Assembly: GCF_963665245.1 (NCBI RefSeq)
Contig: NZ_OY762269.1
Location: forward strand, 2,052,501-2,116,500
Direction of reading: 5' to 3'
DNA: 64,000 nt
Source: an uncultured Paludibaculum sp.
GTDB lineage: Bacteria; Acidobacteriota; Terriglobia; Bryobacterales; Bryobacteraceae
This document shows positions 34,146-42,862 of the stretch, one piece after another. Position 1 is the stretch's first letter; each line of letters opens with the position of its first letter. The notes under the pieces were generated by a model that had not been told where the DNA came from, ran no database searches, and saw nothing but the letters and a program-made list of their open reading frames with translations. Made by a program: the position numbers and the translations under genes.

Positions 34146-34281
34146 GGATCACTAGTGCGAAGATCAGCGAGAATGGCCGCTTCGACAGGCGGCAGGGGAA
34201 AATCTAAGAGCCATTATAGTCGAAATAAGTGTGACCGCTTATGCGGGCTCACAAGATTTCCAACTTCTTCGCTTTGACCCC

Positions 34282-35124
34282 TTAGCGCGAATTGCGCAGC
34301 CGCTGCGCAAATTCTTTCCCCTGTATGAAGTCGGCTTCCAACTCACCGTTTGCATAGCGGGTCCGCAAGGCCTGCATGTCGTTGATAAACCGGTCCAGGG
34401 CGTCAAGAATTGGCGCCTGATTGGTGTCGAGAATATCACGCCAGATTTCCCAGCCGCTAAGTGCCAACCTGGTTGAATCTACTAGCCCAGGACCAGCCGC
34501 CGCCCTAATTAGTTCTGAATCAGGATGACGCCCAAGCGTCCCGGACAGTGCCGTCGACAACAACTGCGGCAAATGCGAAGAATGGGCGACGATCCGATCA
34601 TGCTCAGCGGGTGCCATCACACGCGGCAGTGCCCCAATCCGCTTAATCCACTCGACGAACCCACTGGCCGCGGCGGTTTCCAACTCCTCCGCCGCGTTGG
34701 GAGTCAGCAGATACGGCCGCCCTTCAAATAGTCTCTCTTCCGCGGCCGTTACGCCTCGCGACTCCTTGCCCGCCATCGGATGGCCGCCCAGGAACTGTAC
34801 CCGCCGCAGGCGGGCGCCCGCCATGGCGATCTTCTGCTTGGTGCTGCCCGCGTCCGTCACCAATGCGCCTTCCCGCGCGAACTCGTCCAACCGGGGAATT
34901 GTCGTCAGAATCGAGTGGATGGGGCCAGCGAGGTAGATCAGATCCGCCGCCGCACAAGCGGCCTCCATGGGTAGCGCTTCGTCAATGACTCCACGTTTCA
35001 CGGCCTCATCGGTCGTCCGTTGCGAACTGACACCGACAATGCGGCCCTTGAACCCGGCCATTCGTAAGGCAAGGGCAAACGAGCCACCAATCAGCCCGAC
35101 CCCGACGATCGCGACCGTATCCAT
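34282..35124 (-). CDS. tyrA: Prephenate dehydrogenase
   Basis: This 280-residue enzyme oxidatively decarboxylates prephenate to 4-hydroxyphenylpyruvate for tyrosine. It has the Rossmann motif GVGLIGGSFALAL at the start, VTDAGSTKQKI near residue 92, and the active-site segment GGHPMAGKESRG near residue 113 with the conserved His. A helical C-terminal domain carries the substrate His in AHSSHLPQLL. It has no ACT domain, so tyrosine feedback may be weak. It is the last gene of the aromatic operon, 7 nt after the DAHP synthase. Confidence 0.92.
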   Translation of the reverse strand: MDTVAIVGVGLIGGSFALALRMAGFKGRIVGVSSQRTTDEAVKRGVIDEALPMEAACAAADLIYLAGPIHSILTTIPRLDEFAREGALVTDAGSTKQKIAMAGARLRRVQFLGGHPMAGKESRGVTAAEERLFEGRPYLLTPNAAEELETAAASGFVEWIKRIGALPRVMAPAEHDRIVAHSSHLPQLLSTALSGTLGRHPDSELIRAAAGPGLVDSTRLALSGWEIWRDILDTNQAPILDALDRFINDMQALRTRYANGELEADFIQGKEFAQRLRNSR

Positions 35125-35131
35125 GGCTGGC

Positions 35132-36160
35132 CTAGATCGTCCTTCCGACGGCCGGGGCGATCAGCCGGAGCTGCGTCATCAACTCCGCGAACTGCTCTGG
35201 ATTCAACGACTGGGCTCCGTCCACCTGCGCCGCATCCGGGTCCGGATGCACGTCGATCAGCAGTCCATCCGCACCCGCGGCCACCGAAGCTCTTGCCATC
35301 GGCGTCACCTTGTCGCGTCGTCCCGTCGCGTGCGATGGGTCGGCCAGGATGGGAAGGTGCGAGAGCTTATGAGCGGCGGGGATTGCCGAGATGTCCATCG
35401 TGCTGCGCCCCTCCATCTCAAAAGTCCGGATACCACGCTCGCACAGGATCACCTCATAGTTGCCGCCCAACAGAATGTACTCGGCGGAGAGCAGCAATTC
35501 CTCCATCGTGGACGCGACGCCGCGCTTGAGCAGCACGGGCTTGCGCACTTCGCCCAGTCCGCGCAGCAGGACATAGTTCTGCATGTGCCGTGAACCCACG
35601 ACGAACATATCCGAATACGCGTCTACAAGGCCCATCTGCGAAAGGTCAATGACCTCGGTGGCTACGAAGAGCCCGAACTCATCTGCTGCTTCACGCACCA
35701 TCTTGAGGCCGCTCTCGCCCAGGCCCTGATACTGGTACGGCGAATTCCTCGGGCGAAACGCCCCAGCCCGCAGGAACCGTGCGCCTGCCTGAGCCACCGC
35801 TTCCGCCGTGCGCCGAACCTGGTCTTCGCTCTCCACGGTGGGTGGCCCGGCCATCACCACGATATTGGGACCGCCGATCTCCACTACGCCCGCACCCGCC
35901 CGCTCCAGCCTCACCACCGTGCCTTCCGGCTTGAATCGCCGGCTGGCCAGCTTATAGGGTGACATCACCCGCAGGCACTCTTTCACGCCGTCCATCACCC
36001 GGAACTCTTCCGGGTCGACCAGTTCGGCCGGACCAACGCCGCCAAGCACCGTATGCACCACGCCCGTCGAACGGTGGACCGAAAACTCCAGGTTCACCAG
36101 CTTAGTGATGACGTTCTGGATTTGCTCCTCGGTCGCGCCTTGCTCCATCACGACGATCAT
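35132..36160 (-). CDS. aroF: 3-deoxy-7-phosphoheptulonate (DAHP) synthase, type I beta
   Basis: This 342-residue enzyme catalyses the first step of the shikimate pathway (PEP + erythrose-4-P). The N-terminal 70 residues form the ferredoxin-like regulatory domain (IVVMEQGATEEQIQNVITKL) known from Thermotoga-type enzymes, followed by the KDO8PS-like barrel: VVMAGPPTVES, RAGAFRPRNSPYQYQGLGE, the metal His/Glu set including DPSHATGRRDKV near residue 275, and DGLLIDVHPDPDAAQVDGAQ. Feedback by Tyr or Phe through the N-terminal domain is expected. It overlaps the mutase gene by 4 nt. Confidence 0.94.
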   Translation of the reverse strand: MIVVMEQGATEEQIQNVITKLVNLEFSVHRSTGVVHTVLGGVGPAELVDPEEFRVMDGVKECLRVMSPYKLASRRFKPEGTVVRLERAGAGVVEIGGPNIVVMAGPPTVESEDQVRRTAEAVAQAGARFLRAGAFRPRNSPYQYQGLGESGLKMVREAADEFGLFVATEVIDLSQMGLVDAYSDMFVVGSRHMQNYVLLRGLGEVRKPVLLKRGVASTMEELLLSAEYILLGGNYEVILCERGIRTFEMEGRSTMDISAIPAAHKLSHLPILADPSHATGRRDKVTPMARASVAAGADGLLIDVHPDPDAAQVDGAQSLNPEQFAELMTQLRLIAPAVGRTI

Positions 36161-36459
36161 TTGGCTTTGTCCCTTTCCATGCGCTCGCGTTGCAGGGTTC
36201 GCATTTCATCGATAATGCGCTCGAACAGCCGTCGCACGGCGCCCTCCGAGAGAGGCCCCTGATTGCCTTGTAGCACGTTGCGGAATACTTCATCTTCCCG
36301 CTTCGGCTCGTAGATTGGCATGGTCATCGTCTTCTTGATGTCACCGATGCGTGACACAACATCGGCGCGCTCGTTGAACAACGCCAGAATCCTCAAATCC
36401 ACATCATCGATCAGTGCTCGCAGATCGGCCAGTGCCGACTGTGCTTCTTCGTTCGTCAT
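36157..36459 (-). CDS. Chorismate mutase (AroQ fold)
   Basis: This 100-residue stand-alone chorismate mutase has the AroQ helical pattern LRALIDDVDLRILALFNERA (Arg and Asp of the active site), GDIKK (Lys), the loop YEPKREDEVFRNV and the third helix RRLFERIIDEM. It makes prephenate for TyrA, encoded two genes downstream. The start at 36459 (MTNEEAQSALADL) overlaps the trpA stop by 4 nt; a longer reading frame upstream is a shadow of trpA. Here mutase and dehydrogenase are separate proteins. Confidence 0.92.
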   Translation of the reverse strand: MTNEEAQSALADLRALIDDVDLRILALFNERADVVSRIGDIKKTMTMPIYEPKREDEVFRNVLQGNQGPLSEGAVRRLFERIIDEMRTLQRERMERDKAK

Positions 36460-37256
36460 GGCCTGCCGCTCAACCCCCGCGTGAATGCTTCCAGCTGCGC
36501 TGCCAGATCGGGGGCGGAACCGTGCTCCTCCACCACTCTCATGAACGCACTGCCCACCACAACGCCATCGGCGTACCGGCCGACAGCTTCCACGTGCTCG
36601 CGCCGGGAGATTCCGAAGCCGACGGCCACCGGCAGCGGCGTCAGCGCCCGCAGGCTCGTCACCAGATCGTCCACGCCGGACGCCATCGTTGCTTTCTCGC
36701 CCGTTACACCCGTCCGCGATACTACATATACGAAGCCCGTCGAATACCCCGCCACCAGCTTCAGCCGGCGTTCCGTGCTCGTCGGCGCGGCGAGAAACAC
36801 GGTATCGAGTCCGTGTTTCTTCATGGAAGCGACGGTGGTATCGGCCTCTTCCACGCTCAGGTCCGTAAACAGGCAGCCGTCCACGCCAGCGGCCCGCGCG
36901 TCGGTGCACAGCCTGTCGAAGCCGTAGCGCAGCAGCGGGTTCATGTAGCTGAACAGGATAATCGGCATCGAGCTGTGTGCCCGGATCTCCTTCGCCAACT
37001 CCAGCACCCGTGCCACAGTCGTCCCGGCTCGCAGCGCCCGGTCCGATGCGTGCTGAATCACTGGACCGTCGGCGATCGGGTCGGAGAAGGGCACACCTAA
37101 CTCCAGAACGTCCGCACCGCCGCGTTCCAGGGCCAGCGCCAGTTCCACCGTTCGATCTGGATGGGGGTCTCCGGCCGTGAGATAGGCCACCAGCGCGGGC
37201 CTTCCGGCCTCCTTGCAGGCTGCGAAACAGCGTGCGATCCGTTCACTACTCGGCAT
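36456..37256 (-). CDS. trpA: Tryptophan synthase alpha subunit
   Basis: This 266-residue TIM barrel cleaves indole-3-glycerol phosphate and passes indole to TrpB. The catalytic Glu and Asp are visible in LELGVPFSDPIADGPVIQ (residues about 49-65). Phosphate and loop motifs are YLTAGDPHPD, GFVYVVSRTGVTG near residue 175 and VAVGFGISRREH. The start at 37256 (MPSSERIARCFAACK) overlaps trpB by 11 nt. Confidence 0.96.
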   Translation of the reverse strand: MPSSERIARCFAACKEAGRPALVAYLTAGDPHPDRTVELALALERGGADVLELGVPFSDPIADGPVIQHASDRALRAGTTVARVLELAKEIRAHSSMPIILFSYMNPLLRYGFDRLCTDARAAGVDGCLFTDLSVEEADTTVASMKKHGLDTVFLAAPTSTERRLKLVAGYSTGFVYVVSRTGVTGEKATMASGVDDLVTSLRALTPLPVAVGFGISRREHVEAVGRYADGVVVGSAFMRVVEEHGSAPDLAAQLEAFTRGLSGRP

Positions 37257-38460
37257 TGTCTTGATCCAGTTCTGGGAAGTTCTCGCGATAGATGTCCGTG
37301 TCTTTGTCGCCACGTCCGGAAAGGTTGATCAGGAACACTTCACCCGCTGCTGAAGGCGCCCGCTTCAGCGCCTCGGCCACGGCGTGCGATGACTCCAACG
37401 CTGGGATGATCCCTTCAGTCCGAGCCAGTGTTCTGGCCGCCGCCAGAGCGGCTGGATCGGAGGCGGAAACGTATTCCGCCCGGCCCTGATCGTGGAGATA
37501 TGCGTGCTCCGGGCCAACCAGTGCGTAATCCAGGCCCGCCGAAACCGAGTGCGTCAACGAGACCTGCCCGTCCTCATCCTGCAGCAGGTAGCTGTATGCG
37601 CCCTGCAGGACGCCAGGAGATCCGCCCGAGAATCGTGCCGCATGCTCGCCCAACTGCCCGCTCCGGCCTCCGGCCTCCACGCCTACCAACTTGACTCCGG
37701 CATCGCCGAGAAACGCGGTGAAGATGCCAATCGCGTTCGACCCACCGCCCACGCAGGCAAAGATCGTATCCGGCAGGCGGCCAATCCGTTCGAGGATCTG
37801 GGCGCGGGCCTCGTCGCCCGTGCAGCGATGGAAATCGCGCACCATCATTGGATACGGGTGCGCCCCCAAGGCCGAGCCCAGCAGATAGTGCGTGCTCGCC
37901 ACGTTGGTCACCCAATCGCGCATCGCCTCGCTCACCGCATCCTTCAGCGTCCGACTGCCGCTCGTAACGCTCACGACGCGGGCGCCCAGCATGCGCATGC
38001 GGAAGACATTCAGCCGCTGCCGACGCATGTCCTCCTCGCCCATGTACACAATGCACTCCAGGCCAAACAGCGCGCATACCGTCGCCGTGGCCACTCCGTG
38101 TTGGCCCGCGCCGGTTTCGGCGATAATCCGCTTCTTCCCCATACGGCGCGCCAGCAGAATCTGGCCCAGGCAGTTGTTGATCTTGTGCGCACCCGTGTGC
38201 AGCAGGTCCTCCCGCTTGATGAAGATCCGCGCCCCGCCCAGTGTCTCGCTCAGGCGTTTTGCCTCATAGAGCGGCGTCGGCCGGCCCGCGAAGTTCGTCA
38301 ACAAGTCCTTCAGTTCGGCCTGAAATGCCGCGTCCTGGCGCGACTCCAGATAGGCCCGCTCCAACTCTTCCAGCGGAGCCATCAGAGTCTCCGGAACATA
38401 GCGCCCGCCATATGGCCCGAAATGGCCGCCGGCGTCTGGTGTTTGTGTTGTTGTGCTCAT
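37246..38460 (-). CDS. trpB: Tryptophan synthase beta subunit
   Basis: This 404-residue PLP enzyme condenses indole with serine. The PLP lysine is in LLHTGAHKINN near residue 90, the glycine-rich phosphate loop is VGGGSNAIG near residue 235, and FGPYGGRYVPETLM is at the N-terminus. It also has ETGAGQHGVA and SVSAGLDYALVGPEHAYL. The start at 38460 (MSTTTQTPDAGG) overlaps trpF by 4 nt; a longer frame upstream is shadow. Confidence 0.97.
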   Translation of the reverse strand: MSTTTQTPDAGGHFGPYGGRYVPETLMAPLEELERAYLESRQDAAFQAELKDLLTNFAGRPTPLYEAKRLSETLGGARIFIKREDLLHTGAHKINNCLGQILLARRMGKKRIIAETGAGQHGVATATVCALFGLECIVYMGEEDMRRQRLNVFRMRMLGARVVSVTSGSRTLKDAVSEAMRDWVTNVASTHYLLGSALGAHPYPMMVRDFHRCTGDEARAQILERIGRLPDTIFACVGGGSNAIGIFTAFLGDAGVKLVGVEAGGRSGQLGEHAARFSGGSPGVLQGAYSYLLQDEDGQVSLTHSVSAGLDYALVGPEHAYLHDQGRAEYVSASDPAALAAARTLARTEGIIPALESSHAVAEALKRAPSAAGEVFLINLSGRGDKDTDIYRENFPELDQDNAE

Positions 38461-39059
38461 AATCCTGTTTGCCGCACCGCCCGCAGGAAAGCAGTGACTT
38501 TCTCGTGATCCTTCCTGCCCGGCGCAGTCTCCAGCCGCGAACATGCATCCACGCCCCAGGGCCGGACCTGTTCCACGGCCTCCGCGACGTTCTCGGGACC
38601 CAGGCCGCCGGCCAGAATAATCCTTCCCGGCAGGTTCCTGGCGAGAGACCAATCGAATGTCTTGCCGGTGCCCCCCCGCAGGGTCCCGCTCGGAGTGTCG
38701 ATGAGAAAGGCCTCCGCCTCGCTTGCTTCTATTCTCTCCCTAAGCCCCTCGCTGGTGGCAGACCACGCCTGCCACACGCGCCGGTTCACCAGCTCCAACG
38801 GAGAACCATGAATCTGCGCTACATCCAATCCGGCCGCGTCCATCACAGTGCGGACGTGTTCCGCCGTCTCGTCGACGAAAACGCCCACCCGCAGAACCGT
38901 GCCGCCCAGCGCATCGATCATTGAGCGAGCCGCCGCCGGCTCGACATATCTTGGACTGCGCGGCCAGAAATTGAAACCCAGGGCATCGGCGCCTGCCTCT
39001 ACTGCCTGTTGTGCGTCCTCCAGGCGTGTGATGCCGCAGATCTTGACCAGGACGCTCAT
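38457..39059 (-). CDS. trpF: Phosphoribosylanthranilate isomerase
   Basis: This 200-residue TIM barrel performs the Amadori rearrangement of PRA to CdRP. The catalytic Cys lies in KICGITRLEDA near residue 8, general-acid Asp in IDTPSGTLRGGTGKTFDW near residue 130, and GLGPENV with VDACSRLETAPGRKD form the phosphate site. It overlaps trpB and trpC by 4 nt on either side. Confidence 0.95.
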   Translation of the reverse strand: MSVLVKICGITRLEDAQQAVEAGADALGFNFWPRSPRYVEPAAARSMIDALGGTVLRVGVFVDETAEHVRTVMDAAGLDVAQIHGSPLELVNRRVWQAWSATSEGLRERIEASEAEAFLIDTPSGTLRGGTGKTFDWSLARNLPGRIILAGGLGPENVAEAVEQVRPWGVDACSRLETAPGRKDHEKVTAFLRAVRQTGL

Positions 39060-39841
39060 CCCAGCAGCGCCTTCAATGCGGCCGACGGATCATTCGACTT
39101 CATGAGGTGTTCGCCCACCAGGAACGCCTGGAACCCCGACGCCATCAGTCGCTCGACATCGGCTCGCGAATGGATCCCGCTCTCCGCCACCTTCAGCAGG
39201 CTGGCGGGCATGCGGGCCGCCAGACGTTCGCTCGTCTCCAGGCTCACTTCAAAGGTCCTCAGGTTGCGGTTGTTCACGCCGACAATCTCGGCGCCGCTCT
39301 CCAGCGCTTTGTCGAGTTCCTCCTCGTCGTGAACCTCCACCAGGCTTGCCATCGCGAAGCGTGAAGCCAACGTGCGGAACTCGCGCAACTGCTCCCGCGA
39401 GAGAATCGCCGCAATCAGGAGAATCGCGTCCGCCCCGCTGGCGGCTGCCTCCAGGATGTCGATCTCGTCGATGGTAAAGTCCTTGCGCAGCACCGGCACA
39501 AACACCGTCGCCCGCGCCGTCTTCAGGTCGCTCAACGACCCCTGGAAGAACTGCTTATCAGTAAGGACCGAAAGCGCGGCCGCGCCGCCCTCGAAGTATT
39601 GCTTCGCCTGCAGACCTGGATTGAAGTCGTCGCTCAACACACCCTTGCTGGGCGAGGCCTTCTTGATCTCTGAAATGATAGCCGGTTGCCTTCGCTCCAG
39701 CGCCTTCCGGAAGTCGCGGCGCTGCGCTGTCTGGAAGTTCGCGCTTTGCTCGATACTCCGCCGGAGCTTACTCTTCTCAGCGACTTCTTGGCGCTTCACT
39801 TCGACAATACGGGCGAGGATGTCGGGAATCGATGCGGACAT
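39056..39841 (-). CDS. trpC: Indole-3-glycerol phosphate synthase
   Basis: This 261-residue TIM barrel closes the indole ring from CdRP. Conserved: ISEIKKASPSKG near residue 57 with the catalytic Lys, SVLTDKQFFQGSLSDL near 92, VLRKDFTIDEIDI near 115, GVNNRNLRTFEVSLE near 182 and VAESGIHSRADV near 215. It is the first gene of the trpC-F-B-A/aroQ-aroF-tyrA run; AGGAG lies 11 nt before the ATG. trpE, trpG and trpD are not in the window. Only 44 bp separate it from the TonB receptor upstream. Confidence 0.96.
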   Translation of the reverse strand: MSASIPDILARIVEVKRQEVAEKSKLRRSIEQSANFQTAQRRDFRKALERRQPAIISEIKKASPSKGVLSDDFNPGLQAKQYFEGGAAALSVLTDKQFFQGSLSDLKTARATVFVPVLRKDFTIDEIDILEAAASGADAILLIAAILSREQLREFRTLASRFAMASLVEVHDEEELDKALESGAEIVGVNNRNLRTFEVSLETSERLAARMPASLLKVAESGIHSRADVERLMASGFQAFLVGEHLMKSNDPSAALKALLG

Positions 39842-39885
39842 CAGGGGAATCTCCTACGATATCAAATGCTTAGGGGACGGGGCGG

Positions 39886-41823
39886 CTACCGGAGGTTCCA
39901 GCGCAGCCCCAATCGCCAAAGCCGCGGGGCGCCCGTCAGCGCCGTCGGGCTGAATCCCACTGCATACTCACGGTTCAGCGCGTTCTCCAAGGCGAACGTC
40001 GCCGTGACACCGTGCGTCAGTTGCTGCCGTGCGGCCATCTGAAGCACGGCGAACCCTGGCAATAAGAACGAGTTCTGGTCGTCTTCGAATTGCAGTCCGG
40101 CTGCCCGCAAGCCGCCACTCACCAGTGTCCGGCCCCGTGACCACGTCAACTGAGCGGACCCCTGGTGCTTCGGAATCTGCGGCACCCGCTGTCCCGTCGC
40201 ATAACGCGAGTCAGCCAGTAAGTATGACGCCTCGGCCCGCCATCCGCCCCAGCGCTTTGCGGCCGTAGCCTCCACGCCGCGCGATGTCGCAGCGCCGGCG
40301 TTATCCCGCTGCCTCGTGATCAGCGTCGGAGTGACCGACCGTGTTACGTTGGTGATCAACGCGTCCAGGTGGTTTTCAAAGCCAGTTACGGAGATGCGCA
40401 TTGTTCCAGCCGTGAAGTCCGCGCCCGCTTCCACGCCCCGCAGCGTCTCCGGCTTCAAATCAGCATTCGCCAGTGTCAGAGCGTTGCCTACCCGGAACTG
40501 CCGGTACAACTCGTTCAACGTCGGCGCGCGGAACGCCCGGTACGCCGAGGTTCGGAATCGCCACCGCTCCAGCCCTACCGTGATTCCGCCGCTTGGGCTC
40601 CAGAACGCGGTCCCATTGCCTGCGTCGCTGCCGCGCACCCCGCCATAGAACCGCATGGGGCCGACGGCCAGATCCCCTTGGCTAAAAAGCCCGTACTGCA
40701 TCTGGATGCCGCCGCCTACCCGCGACCCCGCTGGATACACCCGCTCCAGCGAATACCCTTCAGATCGGTTGAAGTCCCCACCGGAAAGCAGGTTCCACTT
40801 CGATCCAGATCTGCGCCACAGTCCGGCTCCACCCGTTGCCTCGGCCGGCACCGTCTGCCGCAGAGTCAGGTTCTCGGTCGATCGCCCCGCCCCAATGGAC
40901 GAAAATGTGGCCCGGTACTCTTCCCGGCTGTGGTAGCCCAGCAGAGTGTACGTCGACCGGCCCTGTTCCCGCGTGTAGTTCGCCGCGATCGTCCCCAGGC
41001 CGGTGGAGTTCTGGGTCAACGTGGTCCCGTTGTCGCGCTCCTCGCCCAACGCATCAACACGCAGAAACAGCCGGTCGTGCTGCGTGAAGTAATCGGTCCG
41101 CACCGTACCAGCCGCGAACTTGATATTTGCCTTCGTGTCGATCAGGCCCCGGGCATACCGCGGCACGATGTAGTACCCATCGGTAGTGAACCCTCGCCCA
41201 TTGCCCGAGAACGCCCAATGCTGCCCGACGTAGATGGAGCCTGCCCCCTCCACCATGTGGCTCTGCTCGTTGCCGCCCTCGTAACCGAACCAGACTCTGG
41301 TCTTCTGCGGCTCGCGGGTGAAAAGCGTCACAGCGCCCCCCATCGCCTTGTCACCGAAGACGCTGGTTGAGGCTCCACGCGAAACCTCCACCCGGTCCAG
41401 TTCTTCCGGATTCACGCGGGTCCAGTAGATCCATCCGCCAAATGGGCTGTTCAGTGGCACGCCATCCCAGAGCACGACGCTGCGGCTGGCACCGCTCGAG
41501 CCCAACCCACGCAGGCTCACACCTTGCGTTGTCGGATTCGCGACCAGCGACGATGACCGTCGAAACAGGGAGAATCCCGGCACCAGCCTCAGCCGATCAT
41601 CCATATTGATGCCCGGAGCCTGCTGAACCTGCAGCGCGTTCAGCACAGTCAAGGCGGCCGGAGCCTCGGTGCTCACTCGCTCCGTCACCGTGATCGACGT
41701 CTTGAGCGGTTCCGGGTCAGTCTTCTGCTGTGAAAGCCCAATGGTCGGGAGCCAGAATGCGAGCGTTGTTCCAATCGCAATCTTCCAGCCGGCGCGGCGA
41801 TGAGGTAAAGACGATGGCAACAC
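39886..41823 (-). CDS. TonB-dependent outer-membrane receptor (BtuB-like size)
   Basis: This 645-residue protein has a signal peptide (IAIGTTLAFWLPTIGLSQ) and a plug domain at about 45-160 (INMDDRLRLVPGFSLFRRSS; GVSLRGLGSSGASRSVVLWD; VEVSRGASTSVFGDKAMGG). A beta barrel fills the rest (IKFAAGTVRTDYFTQHDRLF is one hairpin). Ligand unknown; vitamin or siderophore uptake is usual. The start is GTG at 41823, inside the 3' end of the DUF58 gene, with TTG one codon later. It ends in Arg rather than the aromatic residue usual for barrels (LGLRWNLR). Confidence 0.85.
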   Translation of the reverse strand: MLPSSLPHRRAGWKIAIGTTLAFWLPTIGLSQQKTDPEPLKTSITVTERVSTEAPAALTVLNALQVQQAPGINMDDRLRLVPGFSLFRRSSSLVANPTTQGVSLRGLGSSGASRSVVLWDGVPLNSPFGGWIYWTRVNPEELDRVEVSRGASTSVFGDKAMGGAVTLFTREPQKTRVWFGYEGGNEQSHMVEGAGSIYVGQHWAFSGNGRGFTTDGYYIVPRYARGLIDTKANIKFAAGTVRTDYFTQHDRLFLRVDALGEERDNGTTLTQNSTGLGTIAANYTREQGRSTYTLLGYHSREEYRATFSSIGAGRSTENLTLRQTVPAEATGGAGLWRRSGSKWNLLSGGDFNRSEGYSLERVYPAGSRVGGGIQMQYGLFSQGDLAVGPMRFYGGVRGSDAGNGTAFWSPSGGITVGLERWRFRTSAYRAFRAPTLNELYRQFRVGNALTLANADLKPETLRGVEAGADFTAGTMRISVTGFENHLDALITNVTRSVTPTLITRQRDNAGAATSRGVEATAAKRWGGWRAEASYLLADSRYATGQRVPQIPKHQGSAQLTWSRGRTLVSGGLRAAGLQFEDDQNSFLLPGFAVLQMAARQQLTHGVTATFALENALNREYAVGFSPTALTGAPRLWRLGLRWNLR

Positions 41824-42790
41824 TCTCTTCTTCCAGATTCCTGAGGGGAGCGGCCCGGTGTCGGCATTCCACCAGAGCCAGATACTTTAGGATAACGTAC
41901 ACATCGCCTTCCACTGGCGTCAGCACCTCGAAGTCCTGCGTCCGGAAGCGAACTCGCGCTCCGCTTTGGATACAGCGCCAGGCCAGAAAGGCACAACACT
42001 CCACGGCCTGTTCAAACCACTCCTCCCGCTCTCGGGGCACTTCCAGATCCAGGAACAGAGTGATCAGGTGCTCCTGCTCGCGGGCGAACTCCCTCACCTG
42101 CAACTCGCCGGTGTGGGCCGTGGCTCGCCAGTCCACGTGCCGGGCGCTCTCCATCATTTCGTAGGGGCGGATCCGGTAGAAGTCATGCCCACGGCCCCGG
42201 AACCTCGTCTCCGCCTCGCCGTTGACATCGGCTAGTATCTGCTCGAAACCACCCTGCGGCTCCAGTGCCGGATACACCAGCACGTCCCGCTTCATCGTCA
42301 CCCGAGCCCGCCTCTCGGCAAAGCCGAAGGGAAAACGGGACGAGAACAGGAAGCTGTCCTCCGTTCGAAGACCACGCCGGCCGAACCGCACTTCCACGGT
42401 CGTCTCGATCGAGCCACCGCCCGGGATCACCGGAAAGTAGAGGTCCGTCGTGAACACGCTGTCTTCCACGCCCACCAGCCGTATGGAGAACGACGGCATC
42501 CAGTTCTTCTCGTTCCTCAACACGACCTTGGCCGCTACGGGGCGCTTGGCCGCGATATGGTCGGGCAGTTGGATGTCCAGTTCCAGTCCCGCGATGCCAA
42601 TGCGGCTTACGAAACTGCTCACCAGCAGCGTGGCCAGCATCGCCGCCAGCATCAGGAACAGAAGGTTGTTGGCCGAGGCGAACGCCGCAAATCCGGTGAG
42701 CGCCATGGCCAGCAGAAAGACGAGTCCTGTCGACGTCACGCGCTCGCGGACCCGGGCCTCCAGCCACTGCTTGATCTCAATCCGCTTCAT
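41717..42790 (-). CDS. DUF58 domain membrane-anchored protein
   Basis: This 357-residue protein has two membrane helices at about 20-65 (GLVFLLAMALTGFAAFASA, LLFLMLAAMLATLLVSSFV). A linker follows, then the DUF58 motif EPQGGFEQILADVNGEA with DFYRIRPYEMMESARHVDWR near residue 205. A VWA-like half follows (ITLFLDLEVP). DUF58 proteins usually work with MoxR AAA ATPases and BatA-like VWA proteins; none is adjacent here. The last 107 nt overlap the TonB receptor reading frame. Confidence 0.85.
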   Translation of the reverse strand: MKRIEIKQWLEARVRERVTSTGLVFLLAMALTGFAAFASANNLLFLMLAAMLATLLVSSFVSRIGIAGLELDIQLPDHIAAKRPVAAKVVLRNEKNWMPSFSIRLVGVEDSVFTTDLYFPVIPGGGSIETTVEVRFGRRGLRTEDSFLFSSRFPFGFAERRARVTMKRDVLVYPALEPQGGFEQILADVNGEAETRFRGRGHDFYRIRPYEMMESARHVDWRATAHTGELQVREFAREQEHLITLFLDLEVPREREEWFEQAVECCAFLAWRCIQSGARVRFRTQDFEVLTPVEGDVYVILKYLALVECRHRAAPLRNLEEESVAIVFTSSPRRLEDCDWNNARILAPDHWAFTAED

Positions 42791-42862
42791 CGGTCTCGAC
42801 CACTCTTCCGGTTTCAGTCAAACGGGCGCGTTCGATCTCAACATGGCACAATCAAAGTTCTC

